This document shows positions 47,779-56,662 of a stretch of 64,000 nucleotides of DNA, piece by piece. The DNA is from Mesorhizobium loti. GTDB taxonomy: Bacteria; Pseudomonadota; Alphaproteobacteria; Rhizobiales; Rhizobiaceae. Position 1 is the first letter of the stretch. Each line of letters opens with the position of its first letter. The position numbers and the translations under genes are program-made. The DNA lies in assembly GCF_001510895.1 (NCBI RefSeq), contig NZ_LPWA01000001.1, positions 248,001 to 312,000 of the forward strand, read 5' to 3'. The notes beneath the pieces were generated by a model. It ran no database searches and had not been told where the DNA came from. It worked only from the letters and a program-made list of their open reading frames with translations.

Positions 47779-48917
47779 TCAGGCCCCCTTCCCGTTGACC
47801 GCCTGCATGCCAACCGATTTCGGGCTGAACGAGGCGAACAGCGCCTGGATATAGGGCCTGAACATATGCTCCAGCGCGCCGGCGAACAGGATCACCAACC
47901 CTTGAATGATGACGATCATGTCGCGGCTGATCGCCGGCATCTCGAAGGCAAGCTCGGCACCGCCCTGGTAGAGCATGCCGAACAGGATCGCCGCCAGCAC
48001 GATGCCGACCGGGTGCAGCCTGCCCATCAGCGCCACCGCAATACCGACATAGCCGGCGCCCGAGACGAAATCGATCGCGACATTGTGCTGGTCGCCCATC
48101 ACCGGGTTGAGCGCCATCATGCCGGCCAGCGCGCCCGAGATCATCATCGCGGTTAGGATGATGCGCGTTTCCGAAATGCCGGCATAGCGCGCCGCCTTCG
48201 GGCTGTGACCGTAGGTGCGCATCTCGTAGCCAAGCTTGGTGCGCCAGATCAGCAGCCAGACCAGGAAGGCCATCACCAGCGCCAGCAGGAAGCAGATGTT
48301 GAGCGGCGCCGAACGGATCTTGGCGCCGAACAATTCGATGATCCAGTTGAGCTTCGGCAATTCCGCGCCGGCGAGGAAATTGCGTGTCTGCGGCGCCTGC
48401 GATCCCGCCGGCTTCAGCGGGCCGACCAGCAGATAGACCATCACCGAGGCGGCGATGAAGTTGAACATGATGGTGGTGATGACGATGTGCGAGCCGCGCT
48501 TGGCCTGCAGGTAGGCGGGGATGAAACCCCAGAGCGCTCCGAACAACGCCGCGGCAACGATCGCCATCGGAAAGATCACCCACCAGGCAGCACGCTGTCG
48601 AAGCTCAGGCAAACGAGCGCGATGCCGAGGCCGCCGATATAGGCCTGCCCCTCGGTGCCGATGTTGAACAGGCTGCAATGCGCCGCAACCGCCACCGACA
48701 GACCGGTGAAGATGAAGGTGGTGGCGTAGAACAAGGTGAAGGCGATGCCGGTGCCCTTGCCGAAAGCGCCTTCGACCAGGATGACGGCGGCGCGGAACGG
48801 ATTTTCCCCGACCAGCATGACGACAAAGCCGGCGACGATGAAGGCCACCGACAGATTGATCAGCGGGATCAGTCCGTAGTCGGCCCAGGCCGGCAGTTTT
48901 GCGTAAGGCGTGCTCAT
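47779..48917 (-). CDS. ABC nucleoside permease, BmpB/NupP-like (one frame break)
   Basis: The first permease, about 379 residues when one base near 48590 is restored. The N-terminal part (MSTPYAKLPAWADYGLIPLI; SLFNIGTEGQAYIGGLGIAL) is in one frame. The remainder (WWVIFPMAIVAAALFG; GSHIVITTIMFNFIAASVMVYLL; PVGIVLAAILFGMLYQGG) is in another. Both halves fit the BMP-type permease. The start overlaps the ATPase stop by four bases. Confidence 0.87.
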
Positions 48918-50446
48918 TCGGCGGCCTCCTGGTGTTCGACACCGGCCATCAGCAGGCCAAGCTCGCCTTCGGTCGCCTCCGGCCCGCGCTCGCCCACGAT
49001 GCGGCCGGCAAACATCACCAGGATGCGGTCGGAGAGCGAACGGATCTCGTCGAGCTCGACCGACACCACCAGCACTGCCTTGCCCTGGTCGCGCATGGCG
49101 ATCAGCCGCTTGTGGATGAATTCGATGGCGCCGACATCGACGCCGCGCGTCGGCTGGCCGACGATCAGCACGCCGGGATCCTGCTCCATCTCCCGCGCCA
49201 GCACGATTTTCTGCTGATTACCGCCGGAGAAATTGGCCGTCCTTAGCCGCGGATTGCCGGGACGGATGTCGTATTTCTCGATCTTGTCCTTAGCATCGGC
49301 CATGATGGCATCGACATTGAGGAACGGTCCCTTCAGGTACCGCTCGTCGTCGTGATAGCCGAGGATCGAGTTCTCGTTCTCCTCGAAGGCAAGCACCAGC
49401 CCGACATGGTGGCGGTCCTCCGGCACATGGGCGAGACCGCGGTCGCGCAACTCGCCGGGGTCGGCCTTGCCGGTCAGGTCGATCGGCTTGCCTTCCAGCA
49501 TGACCTCGCCCGAGACGGCATGCCGGATACCGGAGATCGCCTCCAGCAGCTCCGACTGGCCGTTGCCGGCCACGCCCGCGATGCCGACGATCTCGCCGCC
49601 GCGCAGGTCGAAGGAGACGTCGTCGACCATGGTGACGCCGCGCGAATCCTTGACCGTCAGGTTCTTGACCGAGAGTTTTACGGCGCCGGCTTCCGCCTCG
49701 CCCTTCTCGACCCTGAGCAGCACGCGCCGCCCGACCATCAGCTCGGCCAGTTCGCCGACCGTGGTTTCCTTCGTCACCCTGGTGGCCACCATGGTTCCCT
49801 GGCGCATGACCGAGACCGTATCGGTGATCGCCATGATCTCGCGCAGTTTATGGGTGATCAGCACCACCGTTTTGCCCTGCTCCTTCAATTGCTTGAGGAT
49901 GCGGAACAGATGGTCCGCCTCGGCCGGCGTGAGCACGCCCGTCGGCTCGTCGAGGATCAGGATCTCGGCGCCGCGATAGAGCGCCTTGAGGATTTCGACG
50001 CGCTGCTGCAGGCCGACCGGCAGTTCCTCGATGATGGCGTCGGGATCGACCTCGAGGCCGTATTCGCGCTCCAGCCGTTCCAGTTCCGAACGGGCCTTGG
50101 TTATGCTTTTCTTCAACAGCGCATCACTTTCGGCGCCGAGGATGACATTTTCCAGCACCGTGAAATTGTCGACCAGCATGAAATGCTGGTGCACCATGCC
50201 GATGCCGAGCGCGATCGCGTCGTTGGAGGTGTTGATGGACACCGGCTTGCCGCCGACACGGATCTCGCCGCTGTCGGCCTGATAGAAGCCATAGAGGATC
50301 GACATCAGCGTCGACTTGCCGGCGCCGTTCTCGCCGACAATGCCGTGGATGGTGCCGCGCGCGACTTCCAGATTGATATCGCGGTTGGCGCGCACCGCGC
50401 CAAAACTCTTGTTGATGCCTATGAGCTCGATTGCGGCTTGCGCCAT
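48914..50446 (-). CDS. ABC nucleoside importer ATPase, dual-domain
   Basis: A 510-residue protein with two ATP-binding cassettes, as in sugar/nucleoside importers (NupO/YufO-like). The first cassette has GENGAGKSTLMSILYG, a divergent signature LPVGLQQRVEIL and LILDEPTGVLTP. The second has AGVAGNGQSELLE, FSGGNQQKIVLAREM and a Walker B LIVGQPTRGVD, where Gly-Gln replaces the usual Asp-Glu, as is common in this family. ATG 50446 (MAQAAIELIGINKSFGAVRA) is chosen. Confidence 0.92.
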   Translation of the reverse strand: MAQAAIELIGINKSFGAVRANRDINLEVARGTIHGIVGENGAGKSTLMSILYGFYQADSGEIRVGGKPVSINTSNDAIALGIGMVHQHFMLVDNFTVLENVILGAESDALLKKSITKARSELERLEREYGLEVDPDAIIEELPVGLQQRVEILKALYRGAEILILDEPTGVLTPAEADHLFRILKQLKEQGKTVVLITHKLREIMAITDTVSVMRQGTMVATRVTKETTVGELAELMVGRRVLLRVEKGEAEAGAVKLSVKNLTVKDSRGVTMVDDVSFDLRGGEIVGIAGVAGNGQSELLEAISGIRHAVSGEVMLEGKPIDLTGKADPGELRDRGLAHVPEDRHHVGLVLAFEENENSILGYHDDERYLKGPFLNVDAIMADAKDKIEKYDIRPGNPRLRTANFSGGNQQKIVLAREMEQDPGVLIVGQPTRGVDVGAIEFIHKRLIAMRDQGKAVLVVSVELDEIRSLSDRILVMFAGRIVGERGPEATEGELGLLMAGVEHQEAAE

Positions 50447-50601
50447 GCAGCCTGTCCCACTCAATTTTTTTATCGCTTGGTCAAAATGCCTAGCATGATG
50501 CCCCGCCCGTGCCAATTGGCCGGATCACTCTCGACAAATCCCCGCGCGCTTGTCAATTTCGAAGGTGGCCGAGAGCTTCACATTCACAGAACCGGGTTTG
50601 A

Positions 50602-50811
50602 ATGACCAAACCTGACGACCGGCTGACGACGCTGGAAATCCGCGCCGCCGAGCAGGAAAAGACGATCGAGGAGCTGTCCGGCCAGATCGCCGAGCAGTGG
50701 AAGGTGATCGAGCGCATGGAACGCAAGCTCGCCGCCCTGACCGACCGGTTCCTGGCTTTGGAAGAACAGGCTGCTCCCGACGTGCCGGTGACCAAGCCGC
50801 CGCATTGGTGA
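50602..50811 (+). CDS. slyX: SlyX-family coiled-coil protein
   Basis: A 69-residue mostly helical protein, MTKPDDRLTTLEIRAAEQEK then a predicted coiled coil to about residue 53, ending in VPVTKPPHW, where PPHW is the classic SlyX C-terminus. Role unknown. It lies on the opposite strand within the nucleoside importer locus. Confidence 0.88.
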   Translation: MTKPDDRLTTLEIRAAEQEKTIEELSGQIAEQWKVIERMERKLAALTDRFLALEEQAAPDVPVTKPPHW

Positions 50812-50863
50812 GTAAGCAGGGAGTGAGCAGGTAGGGGGTGAGCGAGCATGACGGAGAACGGTC

Positions 50864-51271
50864 ATGGCCGGTGAAGGAGACCGCATTGCTAGGGCCGGAG
50901 ACTATGTATTCGGCCTGATGGGCGAAAGGGAGCGCGCCCGCGCCGAGCGCGACCTTGAGATCGATCCCGCCTTTCGCGACGCGGTGCTGCGGCTTGCCGA
51001 ACGCATGCGTGCGCTGGAGCCGGCGGGCGCGTCGAATGCCGCTTCGGACGAACGTTGGCGGCTCGTCCAGCGCCGCCTGGGCGAACTGCCACAGCTGCGA
51101 CTTGCCGGGCTGAACGAAGGCGGGATGACGCCGCCGCCAGTCGTGATCAATCGGATCGAACGCAAGCCCTATGGCGTCGGCCTGCATTCCCTGGGCGGCC
51201 GGCTCGGATTTGTCATCGCGATGGCTCTCTTGGCGGCGTTTGCGCTGGGCTATCTCGCCGGCACCCTATAG
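50864..51271 (+). CDS. Anti-sigma-factor-like membrane protein, orphan
   Basis: A 135-residue protein. The N-terminal ~45 residues (ARAGDYVFGLMGERERARAERDLEIDPAFRDAVLRLAERM) resemble the RskA/anti-sigma zinc-less N-terminal domain. One hydrophobic helix near the C-terminus (LGFVIAMALLAAFALGYLAG) anchors it. Typical proteins are longer and sit beside an ECF sigma gene; none is nearby. The stop overlaps the convergent GNAT gene's end. Role is inferred only. Confidence 0.6.
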   Translation: MAGEGDRIARAGDYVFGLMGERERARAERDLEIDPAFRDAVLRLAERMRALEPAGASNAASDERWRLVQRRLGELPQLRLAGLNEGGMTPPPVVINRIERKPYGVGLHSLGGRLGFVIAMALLAAFALGYLAGTL

Positions 51272-51719
51272 AGAGAGTTGCATCAGCACCATCGGTTCGC
51301 CGCCCTGCTCAAAGGTCTCGACCGCAGTCCAGCCGAGGGCCTCGTAGAAGCGTCGCGCCTGCCAAGTGTAGAGATAGAGCTTGTCCACGCCGACGAAGGC
51401 CGCATGGGCCTCAACGGCCTTGAGAAGTGCCACGCCGACACCCCGACCCCGATAATTTCGTCCACGATCAGCCCCGCAAGCCAGGGCGTCAGATCATGCG
51501 CCGGATCGATCTCGCTGCGGACGAAGAGGCAGCTTCCGATTGGCGAGCCGCCGAGGCGGGCAACGAAGGCCGCCTCGAAGCCGTCGCCGGCGATCAGTCC
51601 GCGAAGCCCCGCTATATCCTCTTCGGGGTCCGGGCCGTCCCTCCGAAGAAGGCAGCCAGGCGCAGCCTTGCGATGGCCGCGACGTCACGCTCGGCCATTG
51701 CTTTGATAATCGGTTGCAT
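51266..51719 (-). CDS. GNAT-family N-acetyltransferase (two frame breaks)
   Basis: An acetyl-CoA-dependent acetyltransferase of about 151 residues once two bases are restored. Frame 1: MQPIIKAMAERDVAAIARLR. Frame 2: DPEEDIAGLRGLIAGDGFEAAF, GSPIGSCLFVRSEID and WLAGLIVDE. Frame 3: RGRGVGVALLKAVEAHAA (the acetyl-CoA R/Q-x-x-G-x-G/A loop), LYLYTWQARRFYEALGW and QLSL at the end. Breaks fall near 51640 and 51455. Two one-base deletions fit the length exactly. Substrate unknown; it lies between bmp and the anti-sigma-like gene. Confidence 0.75.
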
Positions 51720-51788
51720 CGCGATCGCCCAAAATGAAACCGCCGGGACTTCGCCCGGCGGTCCAAAAACCTTGGTTCAGTTGCCCGA

Positions 51789-52777
51789 TCAATACGGGCA
51801 CTTGTTGTCCGCGGTGTAGTCGTGCACCTCGACCTTGCCGGCGATGATGTCGGCCTTGGCCTTTTCGACGGCGCCTTCATCTCGTCGGTCACCAGCGCCT
51901 TGTTGTTGTCGTCCATGGCGTAGTCGACGCCGCCTTCCTTGAGGCCCAGATTCTGGACGCCGCCCTTGAAGGTGCCGTTCTTGCCGTCCATGAAGGCGTT
52001 GTAGACGGCGACGTCCACGCGCTTCATCATCGAGGTCAGCACCTTGCCGGGCTGCAGGCCGTTCTGGTTGGAATCGACGCCGATGCCGAGCTTGCCGGCA
52101 TCGGCGGCCGCCTGCAGCACGCCGACGCCGGTGCCGCCGGCGGCGGCGTAGACCACATCCGCGCCCTGGTCGATCTGCGTCTTGGCGATCTCGCCGCCCT
52201 TGGCCGGGTCGTTCCAGGCGGCCGGCGTGTCGCCGGTCATGTTCTGGATGACGTCGGTGGCGCCGGCCGACTTGGCGCCGCCGACATAGCCGCATTCGAA
52301 CTTGCGGATCAGCGGGATGTCCATGCCGCCGACGAAGCCGACCTTCTTCGACTTCGACGCCATCGCCGCCAGGATGCCGACGAGGTAGGAGCCTTCGTTC
52401 TCCTTGAATACCAGCGAGCGGACATTGGGCAGGTCGACGGCATCGTCGATGATGGCGAAATTGAGGTCGGTATATTCGGCCGCGACCTTCTTCAGCGCAT
52501 CCTCCCAGGCAAAGCCGGCCATCACGATCGGGTTGCGGCCGTCCTCGGCGAAGCGGCGCAGAGCCTGCTCGCGCTGCGAGGCGTTGGAAACCTCGAATTC
52601 GACGTAAGCGACGCCGGTTTCGGCCTTGAACTTCTCGGCGCCGTGAAAGGCGGCCTCGTTGAAGGATTTGTCGAACTTGCCGCCGAGATCGTAGAGGATG
52701 GCCGGCTGGACATCCGCGGCGAAAGCCGGAAGAACCATTGCGGTTGCGGCCAGGAGGCCGAGAACGATACGTTTCAT
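51789..52777 (-). CDS. BMP-family nucleoside-binding lipoprotein/periplasmic protein (one frame break)
   Basis: The binding protein of the nucleoside importer, about 329 residues. The signal peptide is MKRIVLGLLAATAMVLPAFA. DLGGKFDKSFNEAAFHGAEKF, FAIIDDAVDLPNVRSLVFKENEG, ADVVYAAAGGTGVGVLQAA and GVDSNQNGL are PnrA/Bmp features. No lipobox Cys is seen, so it is probably soluble. A break near 51878 puts the last ~28 residues (AVEKAKADIIAGKVEVHDY) in another frame. First gene upstream of the importer, though separated from the ATPase by slyX and neighbours. Confidence 0.88.
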
Positions 52778-52906
52778 GTGATCCACACCCTGTCGGTTAT
52801 TTTTTCCGTTGCACCGCATTCCCGCCCGGTTCTCCGGCAGGCACGCGACGTCAGGCAGGAAGTGTATGCCCCTCCCCGCTGGCGGCCAATCTGGCACGGC
52901 CCGAAA

Positions 52907-52927
52907 CAAAATTCACGTGGAATTTTG
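52907..52927. promoter_or_regulatory. Palindromic operator candidate upstream of the nucleoside-binding protein gene
   Basis: CAAAATTC-ACGTG-GAATTTTG is a 21-base palindrome with 8-bp perfect arms, 130 bases upstream of the bmp start. It stands out as AT-rich in GC-rich DNA and has the size of a LacI, GntR or TetR-type operator. No regulator gene is adjacent. Confidence 0.5.
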
Positions 52928-52982
52928 ACCTGTTGGAAAAAGCGGCCAGCCGGCCCGTTTCCGGCAGAGCGAAACGTCCGCG

Positions 52983-53303
52983 TCAGTTGGTCGGAGCGAA
53001 TTCGTGGCGCCGCCGCCGGTAGCCGACGGCGTAGAGCAGGAACGCCAGCACGGCGAACACCGCGAAACCGGGCTGGCTGAGCACCCAGGCGATGGCGCCG
53101 TCCCAGACCAGCGGGCTGGCCTTGGCACGCATATAGGTCTCGAAGGCCGCGCGGGTGTCGGGCGATACCGCCAGCCAGCTTGCGTTGAGCGGCGTCATGA
53201 CCAGCGCCGACGCCGCCACCGAGCGCGTTGTGTCGATCACCGCCATGATGACCGAAATCGACAACGCAACCATAGCCGCCAGCCGAAAGATGAAACGCAA
53301 CAT
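52983..53303 (-). CDS. Small membrane protein, function unknown
   Basis: A 106-residue protein with two hydrophobic helices: MLRFIFRLAAMVALSISVIMAV at the N-terminus and FAVFAVLAFLLYAVGY near residue 85, followed by a basic tail RRRRHEFAPTN. Between them is DTTRSVAASALVMTPLNASWL. ATG 53303 is the first start that keeps the N-terminal helix. I do not recognise a function. Confidence 0.65.
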   Translation of the reverse strand: MLRFIFRLAAMVALSISVIMAVIDTTRSVAASALVMTPLNASWLAVSPDTRAAFETYMRAKASPLVWDGAIAWVLSQPGFAVFAVLAFLLYAVGYRRRRHEFAPTN

Positions 53304-53407
53304 CCAACCGCACTCCCGGGAAAGCTCCCGTCTGCCCCGTAATCGACATAGAGCGTGCGCAATCGCCACGCAATCGCGACACGTGATTTTGAGCCGATCT
53401 TGTTTGA

Positions 53408-53508
53408 GGCAATTCCGGACGAAAACCGCTGCGCACTTTCCCGGAATTGCCGCTTTTGTTTTTCGCAATTCCGAACGGAAAACCGCTGCGCACTTTTCCT
53501 GGAATTGC
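53408..53508. repeat. Two tandem RIME-like palindromes
   Basis: Copy 1 (53408-53451) has arms GGCAATTCCGG / CCGGAATTGCC. Copy 2 (53465-53508) has arms GCAATTCC / GGAATTGC. Both enclose AAAACCGCTGCGCACTTT-type centres. They fill most of the gap between the two small membrane-protein genes and are close to the copies at 25904 and 44179. Confidence 0.65.
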
Positions 53509-53509
53509 T

Positions 53510-54211
53510 TCAGGCTGTTTTTGCCGGTTTGCGCCGGTTGACCCGCCAGATGGCGAAGATTCCGCCGGCGATGGCCCCGACGACCAGGCCTGCGAGGCCA
53601 ACGAAGACGGCAAAGAACCCGCAGGCGCCCTCGAAGCAACTCATATGGGTGGCGTCGGCGATCAGCGACCCGGCAAAGAACCCGGCGCAAGCGCCGACGG
53701 CGCCGCCAAGGATGATGCCGAGCAGCGCGGCAACGAGCGAGACCAGGAGCGGCGGGCGTTCGGTCTCGGGATTGGCATAGACGGTCTCGGCGCCGGCGCC
53801 ATGCCGCAACAGGTAGATGCAGAGCAGGCCGATGGCGATCTCGGCGACCGTGAAGCCCAGCGCTTCGGCGGAAAAGACGAAGTCGGGCACCAGAAGCGTG
53901 TAAGCCTGGCGCACGATGAGCCACAGGATGATCGCCACCTGCCAGATGGTGTAATGGCGGGGAAACCGCGCCGACCGGTTGAAGGCGAGGCCTAGCAGGT
54001 AAAGCCCCCACAAAATGGTGACGAGGCCGCCGGCCAGCCCGCCATAGATCAGGAAGAGCACGCTTTCCGGGAGGTTGAAGTCTCCGATCAGGCGCCAGCT
54101 CGAGATCAGGCCGTAGGCCGACAGGCCCATAACGATGATCAGCCACGCCACCGGGATGAAGGTAAGCCCGCTGTCCGGCCGGCCCGCGGGTTGCTGGTTG
54201 ATCGATGTCAT
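53510..54211 (-). CDS. DUF2569-type multi-pass membrane protein
   Basis: A 233-residue protein with six or so hydrophobic helices. The first half (VAWLIIVMGLSAYGLISSWRLIGDF, YTIWQVAIILWLIVRQAYTL) resembles DUF2569. The second half contains Gly-rich helices, LVAALLGIILGGAVGACAGFFAG and GLAGLVVGAIAGGIFAIW. Cytoplasmic end is basic. Function unknown. ATG 54211 gives MTSINQQPAG. Confidence 0.7.
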   Translation of the reverse strand: MTSINQQPAGRPDSGLTFIPVAWLIIVMGLSAYGLISSWRLIGDFNLPESVLFLIYGGLAGGLVTILWGLYLLGLAFNRSARFPRHYTIWQVAIILWLIVRQAYTLLVPDFVFSAEALGFTVAEIAIGLLCIYLLRHGAGAETVYANPETERPPLLVSLVAALLGIILGGAVGACAGFFAGSLIADATHMSCFEGACGFFAVFVGLAGLVVGAIAGGIFAIWRVNRRKPAKTA

Positions 54212-54493
54212 GTCAGGACGATGCCCCTCGCAAAGCCCAAAACGCGCGCAGCGGTTTTCCATCCGCAGTCGCGCAAAACGAATATTTCAGGCAGTCGACA
54301 GGTGGCAAAGGCCGAAGTCAAGCGCGGCAGAGGCCGCGGCCCGCCCTGTGCACATCATTCGAAGGTCGGCAGCTCTTTATCGAGCCCGCCTTCGAGCCAT
54401 CCACGGCAAAAGCCTTTGCGCCGCCTTTATGACTTGGCATTCGCTTTAGGATCGACTAGATGAGCCCCGCGCCTGTTTTGCCTAGACGGCTAG
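54212..54493. other. Gene-free stretch with one degenerate repeat
   Basis: Part of the 405-base gap between the DUF2569-type gene and the tRNA gene. A degenerate RIME-like copy (54244-54279, GCGCG arms around a GGTTTTCCATCCG centre) lies near the start. I see no further gene or signal up to the structured-RNA candidate at 54494. Confidence 0.4.
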
Positions 54494-54603
54494 AGGTGCT
54501 GGGAAAGGGTGCCCGCCGGTTGACGGCATCCCGAATAGTCCGTTGAGGACTTCCCAAGGGAGGTGCATCTCCCCAACCCCGCGCGGCGAAACCGGCCGGC
54601 GCG
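54494..54603 (+). ncRNA. Candidate structured RNA upstream of tRNA-Ser
   Basis: Four helices can be drawn. Closing stem GGGAA (54501-54505) / TTCCC (54551-54555) encloses two hairpins, GCCG-GTTGA-CGGC (54515-54527) and AGTCC-GTTGA-GGACT (54537-54551), with the same GTTGA loop; the last base competes with the closing stem. Then GGGAG / CTCCC (54558-54573). Last is an 8-bp GC stem with one bulge (54580-54603). It ends 13 bases before the tRNA. Could be an independent small RNA or a leader of the tRNA transcript. No known family is recognised. Confidence 0.35.
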
Positions 54604-54616
54604 AGAGTGCAAGGAC

Positions 54617-54706
54617 GGAGAGGTGGCCGAGTGGTTGAAGGCGCACGCCTGGAAAGTGTGTTTACGGGAAACCGTAACGCGGGTTCGAATCCCGCTCTCT
54701 CCGCCA
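54617..54706 (+). tRNA. tRNA-Ser (anticodon GGA)
   Basis: A 90-base class II tRNA with encoded CCA. GGAGAGG pairs with TCTCTCC; D-arm TGGCCGAGTGG; anticodon loop CTGGAAA with GGA; a long variable arm (TTTACGGGAAACCGTAA-type stem); T-arm GCGGG-TTCGAAT-CCCGC. It reads UCC and UCU codons. Just downstream the base composition becomes AT-rich and the secretion region follows, as in tRNA-associated islands. Confidence 0.95.
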
Positions 54707-54863
54707 TCAATTCATCTAATAATTATTTTATTTCAATCATTTAGACGCTTCAATCAGCACTTCCCAGCTGAAACAGCTCCTATCTGTGGAACAAACTGCC
54801 AGCAGCTTGTTCTCATGCCATCACGTGATGCATACGGCCCTCAAGACAGCATCGGGCGCGCTT

Positions 54864-55676
54864 TCATCCACGGGGAGCTCGTGCGTCCACGTCCGTGATC
54901 AGCATATGCCCCGGCGATACGGTGATCGAGATCGCCAGTTCTGCGCGAGCAAGGGCATCCTGAGCCGTTATGCTGCTGGCCCAGAACACCGGAACCTCCT
55001 CGTCCATCAGATCGACCGCATCGCCCCAGTCTGGAGCCATCATGTCGTATATTCCTATGATCGAAGGCTCTCCGACATGGATGGGAGAGCCGTGGGCATG
55101 CGGGAAGCCTGCCGTGAGCGCGCGAACCTTGTCGACGTCGCGGCGCCTTACGGCGCGCATCGAGACGACCATCTCGCCACCGAACGGACCGGCACGGCAA
55201 GTTTCGATCCTGGTACGGAACTTGGGCAAGGCCTTGCCGCAACCGATGCGGCGAAGTCTTACGCCCTTTTCGGCCAATGCAGCCTCTACGGTAAGCGAGC
55301 TCCCGAACGCGAAAGCCGCGAAATCATCCTGCCATAAATCGATGATGTCCGTCTTCTGGCCGGTCAGTTCCCCGAAGCGATAGATGTTGTACTGGGGGGC
55401 ATCGGTGCGGATATCGATATCGCCCAGCGCCGGGATCAACGGGCTGCCGGCCCGGCTCAGGCCCACCAATGGACAGGGTTTCGGGTTACGGACGCAAAAC
55501 AGGTGGAAATCATCGGCGAAGCTGCGGGGTATTATCACGACGTTGGCCTGGAGCTTGCCGCGCGCAAGCCCACCAGTATGACCCTCATAGGCGCCCGTTC
55601 TGACAAGTCTGCGCAGCCTGTTCGCGTCGACTCGCCGCAAATCCTCGTAGATTGGTGAAATGGTCTGGCGAGGCAT
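54864..55676 (-). CDS. DUF1445 putative hydro-lyase (D-glutamate cyclase family)
   Basis: A 270-residue protein, MPRQTISPIYEDLRRVDANR at ATG 55676 followed by RTGAYEGHTGGLARGKLQANVVIIP, FCVRNPKPCPLVGLS, DIRTDAPQYNIYRFGE, a FGSSLTVEAAL segment, PFGGEMVVSMRAV and late SITVSPGHMLITDVD, all DUF1445 hallmarks. Related proteins were proposed to act as hydro-lyases or D-glutamate cyclases. A TTG-started extension to 55751 adds 25 residues of doubtful homology. It follows the rhcT gene by 161 bases on the same strand and precedes tRNA-Ser on the left. Confidence 0.85.
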   Translation of the reverse strand: MPRQTISPIYEDLRRVDANRLRRLVRTGAYEGHTGGLARGKLQANVVIIPRSFADDFHLFCVRNPKPCPLVGLSRAGSPLIPALGDIDIRTDAPQYNIYRFGELTGQKTDIIDLWQDDFAAFAFGSSLTVEAALAEKGVRLRRIGCGKALPKFRTRIETCRAGPFGGEMVVSMRAVRRRDVDKVRALTAGFPHAHGSPIHVGEPSIIGIYDMMAPDWGDAVDLMDEEVPVFWASSITAQDALARAELAISITVSPGHMLITDVDARAPRG

Positions 55677-55837
55677 GGCTTCCGATTGATATGCACATTT
55701 CAGAGGCGCGTCAGGAGGCGTAAGATCGTTGGCAGTTCGGCTGCTTGTCAAATTATGATAATCTTTCCAGTGTGATAAAATCTATTTATTAGCCAGCCAA
55801 GGCTATCTCATATTCTAATAGTATAATCTTCTAATTC

Positions 55838-56653
55838 TTATTGGCAGGTGCGGCAGCCGATCGCTTCTATTTGTCGGGCTGCCTCGCGCAGGAAACCAAG
55901 GTCCTGGTTCATGTAGAAAAGCAAAAAGCTCGAATAGAGGACGAATACGAGGCTGAACACAGCTGTTTTCACCACCAGCGACAGCGCGAAAACATTGAGG
56001 TGCGGCGAGGCGCGCGCCAGGAAGGCGAGCACGATGTCGGACAACAGCATGCTGATGATGAGCGGGAAGACCAAGGTCAGCGCCATGACCAGAATGCGGT
56101 TCAGCAAGCCGAGGAATATCCCGGCAGCGTCCTTGCTGAATACCGGCAGAAGTTGATCGATCGGCCACAGACCATAGCTGTCGTAAAGACTGGTCAAGGA
56201 AAGCTGCAGGCCGCCCGCCGCAAGGTAGATCGTGACCATGATGACGGTGAGCAAGGTGCCGGTGGCGCTCGTCTCGTGGGTCATCATCGGATCGATCAGC
56301 GTCCCCATCGAGGAACCGCGCTGGAGGTCCAGGATATCGCCGGCGGCTTCGGCAGCCCAGAAGGGTATGCCCATCGCCAGCCCGAGCGTTACCCCGACCA
56401 CCACCTCCTTCAGGATGTAGACTGCGATCATCGTGGTCACGATGTCAGTATTTGTCAGTTTGCTGACGATCATCGGAAAGACCGGAACCGCCAGCGCCAG
56501 GGCGACGCCATTGCGCAGCAGCCCAGGCAGCGGCACACGCGAAAAGAGCGGCATCAGCAGCATGAATCCGGTCATGCGTGCGAGCGCGAAAGCTCCCGCC
56601 AGCAAATAGAACTGAAGCTCCTTGACCGACGCGAAGAGTGGTTCGACCGCCAT
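55838..56653 (-). CDS. rhcT: Type III secretion export apparatus protein SctT (RhcT)
   Basis: A 271-residue inner-membrane component of the export gate, related to FliR. Six to eight hydrophobic segments. MPLFSRVPLPGLLRNGVALALA, GIPFWAAEAAGDILDLQRGSSMG and FPLIISMLLSDIVLAFLARASPHLNVF are SctT signatures. The start follows rhcS by nine bases. This is the last T3SS gene here; the rhcU that normally comes next is missing. Confidence 0.93.
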   Translation of the reverse strand: MAVEPLFASVKELQFYLLAGAFALARMTGFMLLMPLFSRVPLPGLLRNGVALALAVPVFPMIVSKLTNTDIVTTMIAVYILKEVVVGVTLGLAMGIPFWAAEAAGDILDLQRGSSMGTLIDPMMTHETSATGTLLTVIMVTIYLAAGGLQLSLTSLYDSYGLWPIDQLLPVFSKDAAGIFLGLLNRILVMALTLVFPLIISMLLSDIVLAFLARASPHLNVFALSLVVKTAVFSLVFVLYSSFLLFYMNQDLGFLREAARQIEAIGCRTCQ

Positions 56654-56662
56654 CCGCTTTCC

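Noticed and set aside
54494..54603. SRP 4.5S RNA or another well-known RNA
   Set aside because: The SRP core (GGTCAGGTCCGGAAGGAAGC) is absent and no riboswitch consensus fits.
54707..55837. Attachment-site direct repeat of the tRNA-Ser 3' end
   Set aside because: I see no second copy of the tRNA end within this stretch; island boundaries remain inference.
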